Below are positions 47,391-60,570 of a stretch of DNA of 64,000 nt, one piece after another. Position numbers and translations under genes: made by a program. The stretch is from Cryptomeria japonica (Eukaryota; Streptophyta; Pinopsida; Cupressales; Cupressaceae), in NCBI RefSeq assembly GCF_030272615.1, contig NC_081412.1:548606488-548670487 (forward strand). The letters run 5' to 3'. The notes under the pieces were generated by a model. It did not search any database. It was not told the DNA's origin and saw only the letters and a list, made by a program, of their open reading frames with translations. How positions within the stretch are numbered: the stretch's first letter is position 1; each line of letters starts with the position of its first letter.

Positions 47391-50300
47391 TGGCACCCAA
47401 AAGAGAATTTACAGGGAAAGTGAATTACCAGGACTAAAATATCTGTGATGATTTTTTAGAGCAATTAACCATGTCCACCAATGCTAGGGCTAAGGCCAAA
47501 GAGCTAGTACCTAAGAACCCTCGTCTAAAAATTGGAGATGGCCTTTATGATAAGGGTAATTGGTTGAGGGACCCTGAAATAGGATTGTCAGGCTTAGGAC
47601 TCTTCAAAGTCAGTTTTGGGTAGAGGAATTCCCCAGCTCCTTTGAATGGCATATGGGAGCAGGATGTAGGAAAGCTTGTGGTCCTAGGTGTTTTTATGGA
47701 TGTAGATCTGTTAGCCCTGATTGCACAGAATTATGACTCTATGGAAAGATGCATTAGGAACATAAAGGGATCAGTCTTGATTGAGATAAATGAAGATGAA
47801 TTCAGGAAAGTGTTTAAACTCAGTGAGTCCTCTAATTTGTTAGAACCTATTGACTTTGAGTTGTTAGCCCAGGTTTACAACACACAAAGGGATCATCTTA
47901 GAAGTGGCCCAATGAAAGAATTCTTTGTAAAGATAGGGGGGTTAATAGTTGTAGGCCCCAACACAATGGAACCATTCTCTCTCAACCTATTCACTTTGAG
48001 AGCTAAGGGTATGTATTGGGCATTATGCCGGATTTTTGGAGAGGATGCTGAAAAGAATATGCCAACCCATTATATGTTAATGATTGCATAAATTCTAAAC
48101 CCCTCCCTAGCAATAACATTTGATTATGCCTCATACCATGCTGATTCAATTCATAAAGGGCTAGTAGGAATGGTAAGGTGGATAGGCCATTTGGATGGTA
48201 CTCCATGTTAATGCATATGTTTCTGTTCAAAGGGGCTGATTATTTTGGAAAGGAGATGGACCTGATTAAGGTCAAGGATAAAGAGAAGATGCCACTGCAA
48301 TTGTGGAGTATTATTCTATCTTGGGATAGAGAAGATGCAAGTTATTTAAAGTTTGATAGATGCTTTGCATCTAAAATTAGGATTCTTCTATGCAGAGAAA
48401 ACCCTAGAATTCCTAAGGCTATTTTGGAGTTTCTCAGACCAAAGGAGTTTGCAGAGGATATCAAGATTGTTCACAATTGGGGAGACATATATTTGTACCC
48501 CATGTCTACTATTTTTAGAGTGTTTGGATTTAGAGGAACCCCCTTTTAACTACCCTATTAGGTCCCATTGAAGATGGGGATTGCAGAAGTCCTGAGACAA
48601 ATTGGGGGAGTACAAGAAGCAGAGCTAACCAATAGAGGTAAAGGGACTATTTTCCCAACTATTACCATGGCTCACCATTTTGTGATCACTAAGGGTGGAT
48701 GGAGATTTTTTAAAGAATTCTTTAAGCCATATAGGTTGTCTAATGCAGTGTTAGGATGTGCAGACCCCAAGGATTTTTTCAATGGCATGTTCAGAAAAAG
48801 AGCAGTGTGCAGAGGTAGGCCACATCAATTTTAGTTCCCAGAAGATCTGATTAGAAATAAATTCAGCTTAGATGAGAAAGAATTGAGGAATGAGAAGTGG
48901 GTGGCATATAAGAAAGCCCTTGATTTTATCCATCAATTTGACACTGGCTATGACCCCCTTCTAGCTTCAATCCATTTGGGGAGAAAATAAAATTCCTGAT
49001 TCTTTATTTTGAAGATCTCATGCAGACCTTAAAAGAAAAGAGGGAGGCCATAATGGAAAATGAGCCTAATAAGGCTAAGATGGTATTGGCTAAGCCTGCC
49101 TTTGCTAGAGATATCCCACGTGGTGACTATGTAATGTACAAAAGGTCAAAGTACACTGTGATAATGCCAATGACAGGTGAGCCTTCCACTTCAAAAGGGA
49201 AGAGGAAAATTGAAGATGTCATTGACATCCAGGATTCCCCTAAGAAGCAGAGAGTGGGAAAGGAAATTGAAACTGATGAGCCTTAATATTCTCCATCTCA
49301 GTCTCCTATCCACATTGGAGATGAACAAGCTGTGGCTGAACAATTATTGTAGTTAGGCAGTCTTGATGAGATTGCCTATACCTATGAGGAGACCCAAGAG
49401 GGGATGCCCAAAGAGCCACCTAATGCTGAAATGGATTTGACTGATGGTGAGTTAAAGGGCCAATAAATGGACCTTACTATTAAGCAAGCTAGTGAAGAAT
49501 TCCTAGCTGGCAGTAATTTTGTCACATCAGGAGCTTTTATACAGTTTCTATGGAAGCAAAATATTGATCAATTCAAGACTAGATGTGAACAGAGGAAAAG
49601 TGAACAACCTCTTAAAATTACAACTCAGGTAGAAGAAGAGGTTAAGCAAGAAATGATGGAGGATTCAAAGCAATCAGCCCTAAGAAAGGAAGAGAAATGG
49701 TAGCAAAGGCTGGTGTGTTGATTCTCCCTGAATGGGATATAGCTGATGCCTTAGTGCTTGATGCAGCGAGGAAAGAAACAAAGCCTATGGAAGGAGTGAC
49801 ATCTAGCAAAGATAATGCTACTCTTGTCATGTGGTCTTTAAAGAAGGATGAAAACAAAAGAAGGAAGGATGCATCAGATTCTATCCTCTTAGGAGGCATG
49901 GTAGTTAAAAGGGTCCAAGACACAGGGGTAGTGGAAGCTACAAGCATAGTCCTAGAGATTGCAAAATTCAGTGTTGCGGTGGCAGAGAAAGAGGCACAAG
50001 AAAAGGCTAATCTCCAATTGAAGTTGGAGACTATTTTAAAAGCTTACAATGATGCTAAAGAAGGAATAGCCAATAGAGACAACATAATTGCTAGACTCCA
50101 GAGTCAATTGGCAGGTCAATATCATCCCGGTGAATCTTCTACACTCATGATAGCCTCCTCTCCAACAAGACCCCCTCCTACTAGTCCCATCATTGAATAT
50201 CCCCCTTATCCTATGCCTTCTAGTTCCCAATTACCTGAAAATGTCCAACATGAGTTGGAAAAATTGAAACAAGCTCAGACATTGTATGCAAACAAATATG

Positions 50301-50932
50301 AGGAAAAGGTGAAAGCCACCATCTTGAAGTTTGCCGACTCAGTCAAAACCTCCAATGTATACATAAATATGAAGAGGATTCTTGAGATTTTGATCAAAGT
50401 AAGAGAAGAAGAAGCCACTTTGGAACCAATCCTGAATAAGTGGGTGCCTAGAGGTAAAGAGTTAGAGCTCATGTGTTCTTCCCATGCAGATGTAGAAGAG
50501 AATGACAATCTAAGGTCCACATGTGAGTTTATAAAAGAGATGAATATTATTTCAGTGGAAGGAGAAGGTATAAAAAGAAAAGCCCAACTTTATAGGAAAG
50601 AATATGCAAATCATTAATTTGAAATGTTTCCAGGAGGTTTCATTGGTCCTGTCCAACTAAAGGAAGAGAAGACTTGATTAAAGGAGGTGGACCAAAATTT
50701 GTCCCTAAGGATCAATCAGATTATTAGTACTGATGACACATCCTTATTTGTCCAAACAATTAAGGAAATTGAAAAAGTGAAATCTCATTATGGTTTCATA
50801 GAAACAGAGATTGGGCATGTACGAGTCACTTGGAAGCGGCTAGAAGATATGAAACAAAAGATTGCTAGTTTTACTTGGCCTACTGATGATGTGTATCAAG
50901 AGTGGAAAGATAAGTATATGGGAGCTTAGAGT
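47391..50932 (+). pseudogene. Long ORF of unknown function, retroelement-associated, broken by shifts and stops
   Basis: The frame begins MAPKREFTGKVNY at 47391 and can be followed to 50929 in three frames: 47391-48091, 48178-48834 and 49020-49703, then 49697-50929. Shifts fall near 48110-48180, 48990 and 49690, and stops such as those at 47436 and 47621 break it further. Total coding length is about 1,150 codons. The first half is globular (blocks GLYDKGNWLRDPEIGLSGLG, MHMFLFKGADYFGKEMD and WGDIYLYPMSTIFRVFGFRG). The second is Lys/Glu-rich with a Pro-rich spacer at about 50160-50220 and coiled-coil-like stretches. I recognise no enzyme or gag domain. It sits just after the bipartite array, as an extra ORF1 would in a large Tat/Ogre-like retrotransposon; that placement is inference. 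Confidence 0.45.
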
Positions 50933-50939
50933 TTTTTCT

Positions 50940-53900
50940 TCGCCTTTTTTCCTGGGAGAGTGGAAATGCAGGATGAGGTGCACCTAGGAAAGTAGAGAGA
51001 GTCGGGGTAATCTTCTTTTTTCTAGTTGTTCAAACGAGAAGAGGCAAGAAGGTTGGGCCCGAACACGCCTCTTCTATATGTCACATGCATGGGTGGTACC
51101 AAAAAAATAGAAGAGAGAAAGGTAGGAACTCCCAACCAACCATGTTACGTATAGAATCGCCATTGAGAAAGGTAGGGCATGCGCCCCACTACAAGAACAA
51201 ATAGACTCTCCATAGAATTGTAGGGGGCTCCTATAGTTGCTGATTCGATTGCCCCGTCCCTACTAGAAGAATGAGATCCTTCTTCCCAGTAGGGCCTTCT
51301 GTAAGTTGAGTCAAGCTGATTACTCTATCCCGCGTGGGTGAAAGGGGTAGAGGAGATGGATGAGAAGGTCTCAGTGGGGAAAGTGAGTACTTGCTGGAAG
51401 GGGCGATACGAGATTCAATGCCAGCTCTTATCCGCCTTCTGAAAAGAGGGGTTGGGGTGAAGGAGCTATCCCGATCGAGTCCATACATTGCTAATTATGC
51501 TTGATCATAATGGTTGGCAGTATCAGACCCATCCAATAATCCCCTCCCACCCTATTCACAGGGATTCGATCAGCAGAAGGAATACCTTGCTACTTTTTTA
51601 GATAGCGAAAGGCATGCATATTTTATTGCTTTGATGTTTCATTCTTGTTGTGGTTTGTTTCTCTACTACACATGCCATGATACCTAGTTGTGGCAACCCT
51701 TCCTTCATTTCATTTTCATCTGCCCACCCATCCTAATAACTATGGATAGGGGTGGGCATGTGTAGTCTATAATCGCTTCCTTCATCATGGTGGGTGTGTT
51801 GTTTCTGGTGGGCCCTATCTTTGCTCATCTTCTTCGACCAGAATTTTCAATTCTAGATGATAGAACTAGTTCTAGGGTTGGTCCAGTGCCTTACTATCTA
51901 TAGGGGTACACCCCATTTAGAATAGTAGGTTTAGGTAGGTCCTGAGGTGAATAAGTTTCATAGCTAAGATATTATGCTCACCCATAGGCAAAGAGATAGA
52001 TGTTACTCCGCCTAGCCTCCCAACCCACCTCTGAGTACATGCTCTTTTCCACCTTTCCTAGCCCCTGCTGGTGAGAAAGATATGCAATCATTCATTCCAG
52101 GTTGGTTTCAAAGCCGATAGCCCTACTACCTATATTTGCGCTTGCTAGCTAGTGGAATGGCTGGCTCGCTGCCCCCGGATAGACTCAACCGATTAAGAAT
52201 GACGTAAGTTTTCTCACTCTCTGCAACTACTATATTGGAGGGGGTTGGAGGGGGCTAGCAACAACTATATTGGAGCGGGGCCATAGTTCTCCTCAATTCT
52301 CCCAGTAATTAGTTCATGCGAGCCGCCCCAATTATATGGGAGGGGGTGGGAGGAGGCAGCTGGGGGCCCGCCCGGGGGAGGCGGATCGATCTCTTGTTCG
52401 TCATGTCGCAAGGTGGATTCTATACATAACATGGGGCCCAACCCGAAAACTTCTCTAGACAGGCAACTATCAATAATCAAAACCTTTTAATTGGATGGGA
52501 AGCAATGAAATTGACGTTGGATGAATTATAGTTCTACAATGGAATGATATGGATGATTCTGTCTCATATTCGAGAGCTGTTTGATTGCAAGCGAATAGTG
52601 ATAGGTTAGGAGCATCATATGTGTGGTGGTTGGCTTCTCGATAGTAGGGCTTCAGCCAGAGGACCCTAACTATTCTAGCAGGCTGATTAATTACAGTGTG
52701 CATTCACGCATGAAGCAACTATGATTCCCTCCCACCTGGGGATTATAGTGGTGGGTGGGAGAACCTACTATTATAAAGGGGTGAATAGGCAACCTCTAGC
52801 AGGCTACCATTAATGTTGGCTACCCCTACCCCCCCTACTATTCTAAGGGCGTCGATTGAAGGTTATCCAATTCTAGTTCCGTAGCAGGAACTATAATGAA
52901 GCACCCGCCCCTACAATAATATACCTCCATGCAGGGGGGCGGCTGGTAGGAATAAGGGGTGGGCCCCTACTATTCTATGGCAGGTGGATTTGCCATTGGC
53001 ATGTTACGTATAGAATCATCCCCTACCCCCTACGGAGAGCAAGGGAATAAGCTTTGCTGGGGTGCATCGGATGGATGGGAGAGGAGGGGAATGAAGCCGG
53101 AGAGAGGGGGGAATTTCTAAAGGCCACTTGAATAGAGCTAATCCCCTACTATTTAATTGCTTCCCATCCTTTTCATCTTTCTATCCTGCGGTTTGGTGTC
53201 AGACATGACTGTTCAAGTGGCCTTGATCAATGGAGAGAGAAGTGGGAGGAAGGTATTATTGGAAAGTAGGAAAGTTCCCACCCACCGCATAGAATGTCAA
53301 GGGAATCTAAGGGGAGGCCAACCTCAGGTAGGGGGCATGTTACGTATAGATTCGAGTGCCCCTTTAGAATAGTAGGGCCTCTAGTAGGCTACCATGCCAT
53401 TGGGGTAGTAGGGGGGCAAGGTAGATTAGTTGCGGGCATGTGTAGTATAGAATCGAGACTCACCTGCCCCTGCCCCCTACCCTATTATTAGTTGGTGAAC
53501 TATCCCCTTATAATAGTAGGGGCCGGGTCAAACTCAACTATCTAAATTAAGGGGGGGTCGCTGAACCAGTCATATGAACCAGACTGGCAACCCCTATCCC
53601 CTACCCTAGAGAGATGGTTTATTAGGGCCCCTACTATTCTTAGCCCCCGTTTAGATAGTAAGGGTCTTATTATTAGATTATTTCCCTCCTGGGTGGGGGT
53701 CACTTGAACAGTCATGTCCACGATCAAAATGATCAATGGAGAGATCATCCCAAAGCGTGTAGTGCCATGGGTCGGCCAAATAAACTCTAGGCAGTCATGT
53801 GAGCCATACTTTTGATCAATGGATAGAGGGTTTATTAGGGGAATGGAGTTGGGTCGGTTTGTCAGTCATGTGTAGTCAGACCCTGAATATCTTGACTATG

Positions 53901-54600
53901 TTGGGTCGGGAACCCGAAAGCAGGGGCTGCATTAGAAGATTACGGGGGCTCACCCCCGGCCAATTCGGCTGGGGCACACTCTCTTCCCAAATGCCCAACG
54001 AGGCCTCCTGCCAAACAATTTCAGAGAAGATTGAAGTGGGAATCAGGGGTGGGTGGCCCCCTACAATAATTGCCCAATTATTATTGCTCTTCACCAGCAT
54101 TGATTTTTTTGTTAGTTGGGGGAGGCATTTTTGGATCTAGGGTTCGGATGCAGCATTGAAAGTCAAGGGATGTTTAGCCAATGCAGTAGGTCGATCGATC
54201 CTGTTTGTCCCGATCTTGGTCGATGTGAGTTCCTGCTTCATGCAATGCCTGCCCTATGGGCCTACGTCCCCCGACAAATATAGAAAGAAAGGAATCCACA
54301 GACGCCTCTGAAAGCCAGTGGTCGAGTAGGAACCATCACCCCCTAAAGCTTCAAAAAGAAAGAACCTGCAAAAATAAGGGTGGGCTGAACAACCATCAAG
54401 CATCCGACTGACATCTCCTATAATTCCCATTCCTAGTCACCATATGGCAAGACCTAACCAAGCCAAATCACTAGCCCTTAAATAGATAGGGGGGGCTCGA
54501 TTGTTCCATTTTTGCATTGGACATATATGCAGAATCTAGGATTTGCCCTACTATTTTAAGGGACAGAAAGAAGATGCTCAGGAGCAGTTACAGGAGGTTG
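50940..54600. other. GC-richer island with dispersed short repeats, organelle-like (possible mitochondrial insertion)
   Basis: Base composition rises clearly above the flanks. CATGTTACGTATAGAATC or a near variant occurs at about 51141, 51757, 53000, 53336 and 53437, and CCCCTACTATTC-like strings recur many times. Composition, C/G runs and dispersed repeats resemble plant mitochondrial intergenic DNA. No rRNA, tRNA or mitochondrial protein gene was recognised, so the origin is tentative. Short frames through it (e.g. 51231-51488 and 52265-52480 on -, 53157-53372 on +) lack motifs. Confidence 0.4.
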
Positions 54601-55100
54601 CAATAGAACAATAAGCAAAGGAAGCCGCAGATGCTAAAAAGGACTTATAGCCGCTTCTTGATAATGACCGGTTGTTTGTAACAAACTTTCTTTTGAAGGG
54701 TCCAAAGCTTGTATGCATCCATACTATTATAAATGGATACCAGGACTCCTAAAAAATGATTGCCAGTAATTGTAAGAAAATGCTGCAGAAATTTATCTGA
54801 GCTTTTTTCTAGTCTTATGGAGAATACTTTGAGTTTTGTAATATTTTCTCCAAATTAATATCAATATACAAACTAGAAATAGTGTATATACATAAATGTG
54901 CATAGAAGTCATAGGGAAACTCATATCAAATGTGCAACTCAATACAATAAATAATCTTAGTTTGTAGCCCTATAACATCATAATGCAGTCCTTGACCAAG
55001 TATGCATACAAGAAACATCTAGTTCTATTAAGGCACAAGCATCAAAGTCAGAGGTTATGACAACTAGTGAAAAACATCAAGAACAAAAAGTTTAGTCTAA
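54601..55100. other. Transition sequence back to AT-rich DNA
   Basis: At 54555-54650 a Glu/Gln/Lys-rich peptide with stops can be read on +, similar in style to a coiled coil. No gene is supported. Confidence 0.3.
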
Positions 55101-55104
55101 AGAA

Positions 55105-58100
55105 TTAGGAGTTGTAATAAAAAAACTTACAAGGATGAGGCATATTCATAACTTTTGCAGTCCCACCTTGGATATCAACACTAGAAGCAACCCATATTGT
55201 TCGTGTAAAGACAAGACAATATGGGAGTTCATTATACCCATCAACTCGTGGTGTTGTTGTTCGTGTTGGCTTTGTTGGACCCTGCAATTAAGATTCAATA
55301 TACATTATTCAATAAGATTAACTATGCAACATAATGAAATATTGAAAAGTGTGTTACCTTGTTGAGCTTCGCTTGGTTTCAAGAATAGTTTAATTTCCCC
55401 ATTAACATCTTATAATATTCATTCATTAATTCTTTCTACCATTAATAAAATATAGCATTCATTCATTGATATCACATAACGTTCATTAACACATAACATT
55501 GATTAACATTAATTAACACGCAACATTCATCAATATTAATTAACACATATCATCCATAACCATTAATTAGCACATAATTACATTCACTAACACATAAAAA
55601 TCAGTCATTATCAAATAAGTTAGATTACAATCATTTCTTTCTTTGTTTTTTCTTTGAAGCTATGAAAAGACTAAGTGGAACATTGGTGTCTTCATCATTT
55701 CCCCCCTCTGCAGATGTTCCACCAACTACTCATGATCTTAATGTATGCCTAGTCCTATATTGAGGATGAGGACACTGAAGCGAAGGAGGGTCCTCTACAA
55801 TAACAAAGAAATGGGTTAAATTAAAAAAAATAAAATTATTGTTACAAGTATTTCATTAATTTAGAGAACATAATTGTTGTGCTCTTTACCTGATGGGGCC
55901 ACATCATTTTGTGTAGCCTCAACCTCAACATACTGAACACCACGGTCCTCTTCACCTGAGTGGGGAGCATCATGTTCTTGAGGTTGTGTACCCAGATCAT
56001 TCTCCACTTGCTCACCACCGACTACATGCTGTAAAATATTAACAAGAAAGGTTCCATTAATTACTACTTTAATTACAAATTAAGATGTTTAATTGTCTTA
56101 ATAGCTAAATAAATAAATTTGAATAGAAAATGAATACCTCCACTACTGGGATGCACATCCAGACATTCATGTGCAGGTGGTGTTTCACAATTAGTAGGCT
56201 GCATTCCAATGACATGCACATTGTTATCATTGCTTGCTTATTTAAAACAAATATAGTCACTTTATGTTGGAACTCAACATCAATTAGACTATTGGTAAAG
56301 TATTCAATTTGAAACAACTTCCATTTACCATATTTACCTATGTGACAGATGCACTTGAATGTTGTGTATGCCCATTAAATTCTCATAGCCGATTAGCCAC
56401 GACTAAATAGCCTTACTGGTAGGCAGTTCTCTTGTCATCTTCTATGGGCACTCTATTGAATTCAGAGCCCTGCATTTTTGCCTGGTACTGTGAATTTTGC
56501 TTGCATTGTTTGATAAAAAAAAAATGTTTGCAATTTATTAATATTTTGAGACAATATGGGAGTTTACATGAGATACTTACAATTCGTGCAGCAAGTTTCA
56601 TGTAACCACTAGAGCTGAGTTTGTGTTGCCCGTGCTTTTCTTGTCTTGCCTTGGTTGCCTTTGACGTGTCACTCAGTCTATAAAAAGTTCCTCTCCAAAT
56701 GGGTCCTGTATTGGTCCCTCACATACTTTAGATATGTGCCAGCTTTTTCAAGGACTTGGTTTTGTCAAAGGTATCATTTCCAAACCACTCAACCATTTGG
56801 TTTGTCAATTCATCTTTTAACCTTTTTTCTTGGTCATTCCACCTTTTAAAGAAAAAACAAACTTGTTAGATTCAGAAATGAACTGAAGCTACATTTATTA
56901 CACTTCAAGAAATGGATCAAAGGAAAAGTATTCTAGCAATGATATGAAATCAAAAGTGGATAAGGGTTAGTTCACATATGATGTACCACCTTTTACATAT
57001 GGTGGGCCTAAATATCTGCAATGCAATGTCACTAAGATGTTTATAGAAAATATCATTGCCTGCAAAAAATTCATGGGATCAATATTAGTCCAAATCGAGT
57101 GATCATAAAGTAAATTACAATTAGAGTATATATAATAATAATTTTAAAGTACCTGGAACCTTTTGTATCTTTAAGGGAAGCATTTCTTTGTCACTCACCA
57201 CGAATGTGGCCTACAATGTTCCTGTACTAGCAATACGAGAAGATCCAGGAAACAATGCTATGTTATCAACAATAGTCACCTGTGGTACACCCTCATGTGC
57301 ATCTCCTCCTGCAAAAAATGAATCCACTATGAAATGGCATTAGAATTCAAGAAAGAACGCTTGAAGAGAAATAAACACATGACATAAGATAGAGAAAAAG
57401 AGGGATCTACCAATAGTGGGCGGGCCAATATGACGTGCACTAGAGGATGTCTACATGCTACGTGTTACCGACATTGCAGTCGATAATACAGGTGAGGGTG
57501 ACCTCTGATGAGGCGGCATCGACATTTTCACAGTAACATTGACAACACCTAAAGAATAATACATTAAATAAATGAAAAGTGCAAGAATTGTAAACATGGA
57601 TGAACCTTTATTTTGAAAATTGACAGTATCAAGTATGATGTGTTTTGGGTACTCAAAGTGATAAGCCAAGCAAGTGATAATACAAGAAAATCATCATCAC
57701 CTGATCCTGCAACACCCTGACCGTAGGAATTTACTTTCATGAGGGCGGATAAATTGTTGTAAAAACAATACGTACATATTTTAGTTAATGACATAAAAAG
57801 AGAATAAAATATAAACCATTATTGAACTTTTGTTATAATTAAAGCTTTCATTACTACTTACTTGCAAGTTTTCTGCTATCTTATACAATAACTCCACCCT
57901 CTGTCATATCTCATCAGTGGTATTTTAAAGAATTTCACAAGGTCTGTGGGATCTTCAGGGTCATCATTGCTTAACCCTAATGATTCCACATCCATAGAAA
58001 GGTGCTCAGGTACTGCAACTCTCTTTCCCTTTCCCCAAACATTCGTCTGTGTCAAGAATATCATTAACAATTATAAAATTAGTATACATCACTAAAAAAA

Positions 58101-58230
58101 AGAACATAATAATGTAACAGTTTGCTTCTACCTAATTTGTACAATTACAATGAGGTTTACTTGCTTGATAGAAGTGTCTCAAGGTACATCTTTGTCTACG
58201 ATATGTGATGGATCCATGTCGGCCTGTGAC
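55105..58230 (-). pseudogene. Second gene of the CACTA element (Transposase_24/TNPA-like), multi-exon
   Basis: Exon-like blocks on - are separated by AT-rich introns: about 58070-57876 (GLSNDDPEDPTDLVKFFKIP), 56850-56580 (WNDQEKRLKDELTNQMVEWF, then TFYRLSDTSKATKARQEKHG), 56030-55890 (acidic, Gln-rich), 55800-55650 (an Arg/Thr-rich end) and 55287-55105. The K-A-R-Q-E-K-H block looks like the basic core of the plant Transposase_24 family. Its position behind the main transposase on the same strand fits an En/Spm-type CACTA element. Stops and uncertain splice sites prevent a firm model. Confidence 0.4.
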
Positions 58231-58644
58231 AAAGAAAAAATATAAAAAATGTTAGCGAAATTACATCATACACAACATGAACAACATGAACTTTGTAGAC
58301 AAAAAGAGTATTAAATAATAAAAAGATGTTGTCATCAAAATCATTGTAAATTTTGTAATTCCTTACCTTTACTTTATGTAGACTATGCATGATCCTCAAC
58401 TAAATGGTCACATAAATAGTCACATAGCTAATAAACAATCCAATTTCCATAAATAAACACAGTTTAAAAATTGTCACATAAATAGTCACACCCCCTATCT
58501 CCATCTCCATATTAAAAGGTGCATCATGAATTAATTATGTAATGGCATTAGAATTCAAAACATAATGAATTAACTATGTTAAAAAAATTCTATCAAGAAG
58601 TCAATATTCAATAGATAATATACTAATCACATTCCTCATACATT
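58231..58644. other. AT-rich spacer in the CACTA element
   Basis: Nothing recognised. Confidence 0.4.
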
Positions 58645-58672
58645 TCATTCCTCATCATCATGAACATCAAGG

Positions 58673-58728
<56 letters not shown>

Positions 58729-59229
58729 GTCAACATCATTATCATCAACGTCTTCGCCATCATCATCACCATCATCACCATCACCGTCATCATCATCAGC
58801 ATCATCATCATCATCATCATCACCATCATCTTCTTCTTGTTCTTGTTCTTCTTCATCTTCATTGTGAAACTGTTGATCATGATCATCATCCACTTCATCT
58901 TCTACTTCTTCAGTATCTTCTTCTTTGGTATCTTCTTCTTCCATCACATTATACTTTATCGGCCTTCCTCTTGGATCATGTCTAACAACAAATGACCAAC
59001 CCGGTTTATGTGGAACCTTAGAGTAAAATACTTGCTCACATTGGCTTGGAAGAACATAGGGCTCATCCCCAACTGGTTCAAATGACCTTGTATTTAGCAT
59101 TATAAAACCATTATCATGTTCAATAATAGTTCTATCAGGATCATTTTTATTCAATCGTAGCTTGTACCATTTGATGACGAACAAAACTAATTTGAAGGAA
59201 TTAAAGTCACACTCAAGTATATCATCCAA
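58645..59229 (-). CDS. CACTA transposase C-terminal exon: DUF4216 with poly-Asp tail
   Basis: A 194-codon open frame. The first 95 residues have DUF4216 features: the F-K-L-V-L-F-V-I-K-W-Y start, DNGFIMLNTRSF, then VLPSQCEQVFY and a WSFVVRHDPRGRP end. The remaining 100 residues are almost wholly Asp and Glu, ending in a long Asp run coded by the ATC/GAT microsatellite. DUF4216 follows DUF4218 in plant CACTA transposases, and the ATG here may be internal to a longer exon. Confidence 0.7.
58675..58735 (-). repeat. (ATC)n microsatellite coding for poly-Asp
   Basis: About 18 ATC units on +, GAT on the coding strand, extending with interruptions to about 58830. Confidence 0.95.
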
Positions 59230-59762
59230 AATGCCATAGTATCAATTTTGAGATTGTTGAGGATGAATGTCATTTCTCAATGAAATATTTGTCACCTCAA
59301 AGAAATATTTGTCACCTCAAAGACTGCAGTGATGCCAGAATCACAAGTTTTCTTCGTGTCATCCAACTTTTTTATGCAAAATTTATGACCATTGCAGCAC
59401 ATAGCATTGTGGTGTTTGACCTGCGATATGTCAAACATGTAAAATTTATCACATTGTGAGTTGATAAACATATGGGTGATTAATAAATTTATATGTACCT
59501 ATTTATCTCTTAAACCATATGCTAAATCAATTTCCCTTTGCGTAACATTGGAATCTCCATTACGATGTGCTTCTTTAACCAATGAAGCCACACCTTCCCA
59601 TGTTAATGTGCATCCAGAATGTTGACAACGTTCAATCCACACCGTCATCCAATCAAATTGTTTGCAATATACAAATGTAGTGCATCCCACTCTCGACCAA
59701 CTATACAAAAAATAAATAGACATCTTACAATCGATTTATTTTGAAGATTAAGAATTAATTAA
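59230..59762 (-). other. Spacer and a possible exon between DUF4216 and DUF4218
   Basis: A frame from 59723 to 59499 reads as a compact peptide (GCTLTWEGVASLVKEAHRNG) and may be an exon; otherwise AT-rich. Confidence 0.35.
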
Positions 59763-60570
59763 CTACAATAACATCTTATAATTACCTCTCACTTTCCTCA
59801 ATCTATCTTTCCCCATCAAGTACTCCCCTTCAAATTTGTTAATGGTGTTGGGATCCCAAATGTGATCCACATGGATCTTTGCTGCAAACTTAGCAAGATA
59901 TTCAGAAATGTACACCATAGTCTGGTATACCATATTTCCCTCCACCATAGAATCCTCAGGATGTGCTCTTTTTCGAACCAAAGCCTTCAAAAATTTCAAG
60001 TGCCTCTCAACCATCCACATTGACCTAGTGTGTATAGGTCCACACAATTCAATCTCCTCAACTTGGTGTATGAGGTAGTGTTCTTGTGCATTGAAAAAAG
60101 ATGGAGGTAGACACTTTTGCATTTCACACATTAAATGAGGAATTTTTCTCTTCCAATATTTTATATCGTCTTTATGGATTTCTTTACATGACAACCACCT
60201 GCAAGGTATTCAAGATGCAAAAAAATATATTACATAGGAAGTAAAACAAATCACAAATATAATATCTATACAATGAACTAAAAAAATATCACTACTTACC
60301 TTATGTATTTTCCAAGATCATATATGACTTGCTTGACATTATTGTCAAAGTCGTCTGGGAGAGATAGAGGTAGAACGTACTGCAACAATTATAAAATTAT
60401 CTTTTCATTTTTTTGTAACATAATGAAAAGTACACGTACGCTTAGTACTTAAATACATACTAAAAACACAAGAACATGAATTACCTTAATGAAGGTATGC
60501 CAATCATGCATTTTCATCCCTAGCCCAAATTCACTTTTCTTTGATATGAGATTGTTTATGTTCGCAGCAA
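59763..60570 (-). CDS. CACTA transposase: DUF4218 exons
   Basis: The frame 60194-59763 has DUF4218 marks: LPPSFFNAQEHYLIHQVEEI, ELCGPIHTRSMW and MVERHLKFLKALVRKRAHPE, then EGNMVYQTMVYISEYLA. Upstream blocks at about 60560-60490 (MKMHDWHTFIK) and 60380-60310 (the LPLSLPDDFDNNVKQVIYDLG string) are separate exons of the same domain. No stop is seen in the main exon. Confidence 0.75.

Noticed and set aside
51231-54140. Genes in the GC-richer island
   Set aside because: Short Pro/Gly/Arg-rich frames, no match to mitochondrial or plastid proteins that I recognise.
58660-58995. Poly-Ile frame on + and poly-Met frame on - across the ATC repeat
   Set aside because: Shadow frames of the microsatellite; the DUF4216/poly-Asp frame is the supported one.
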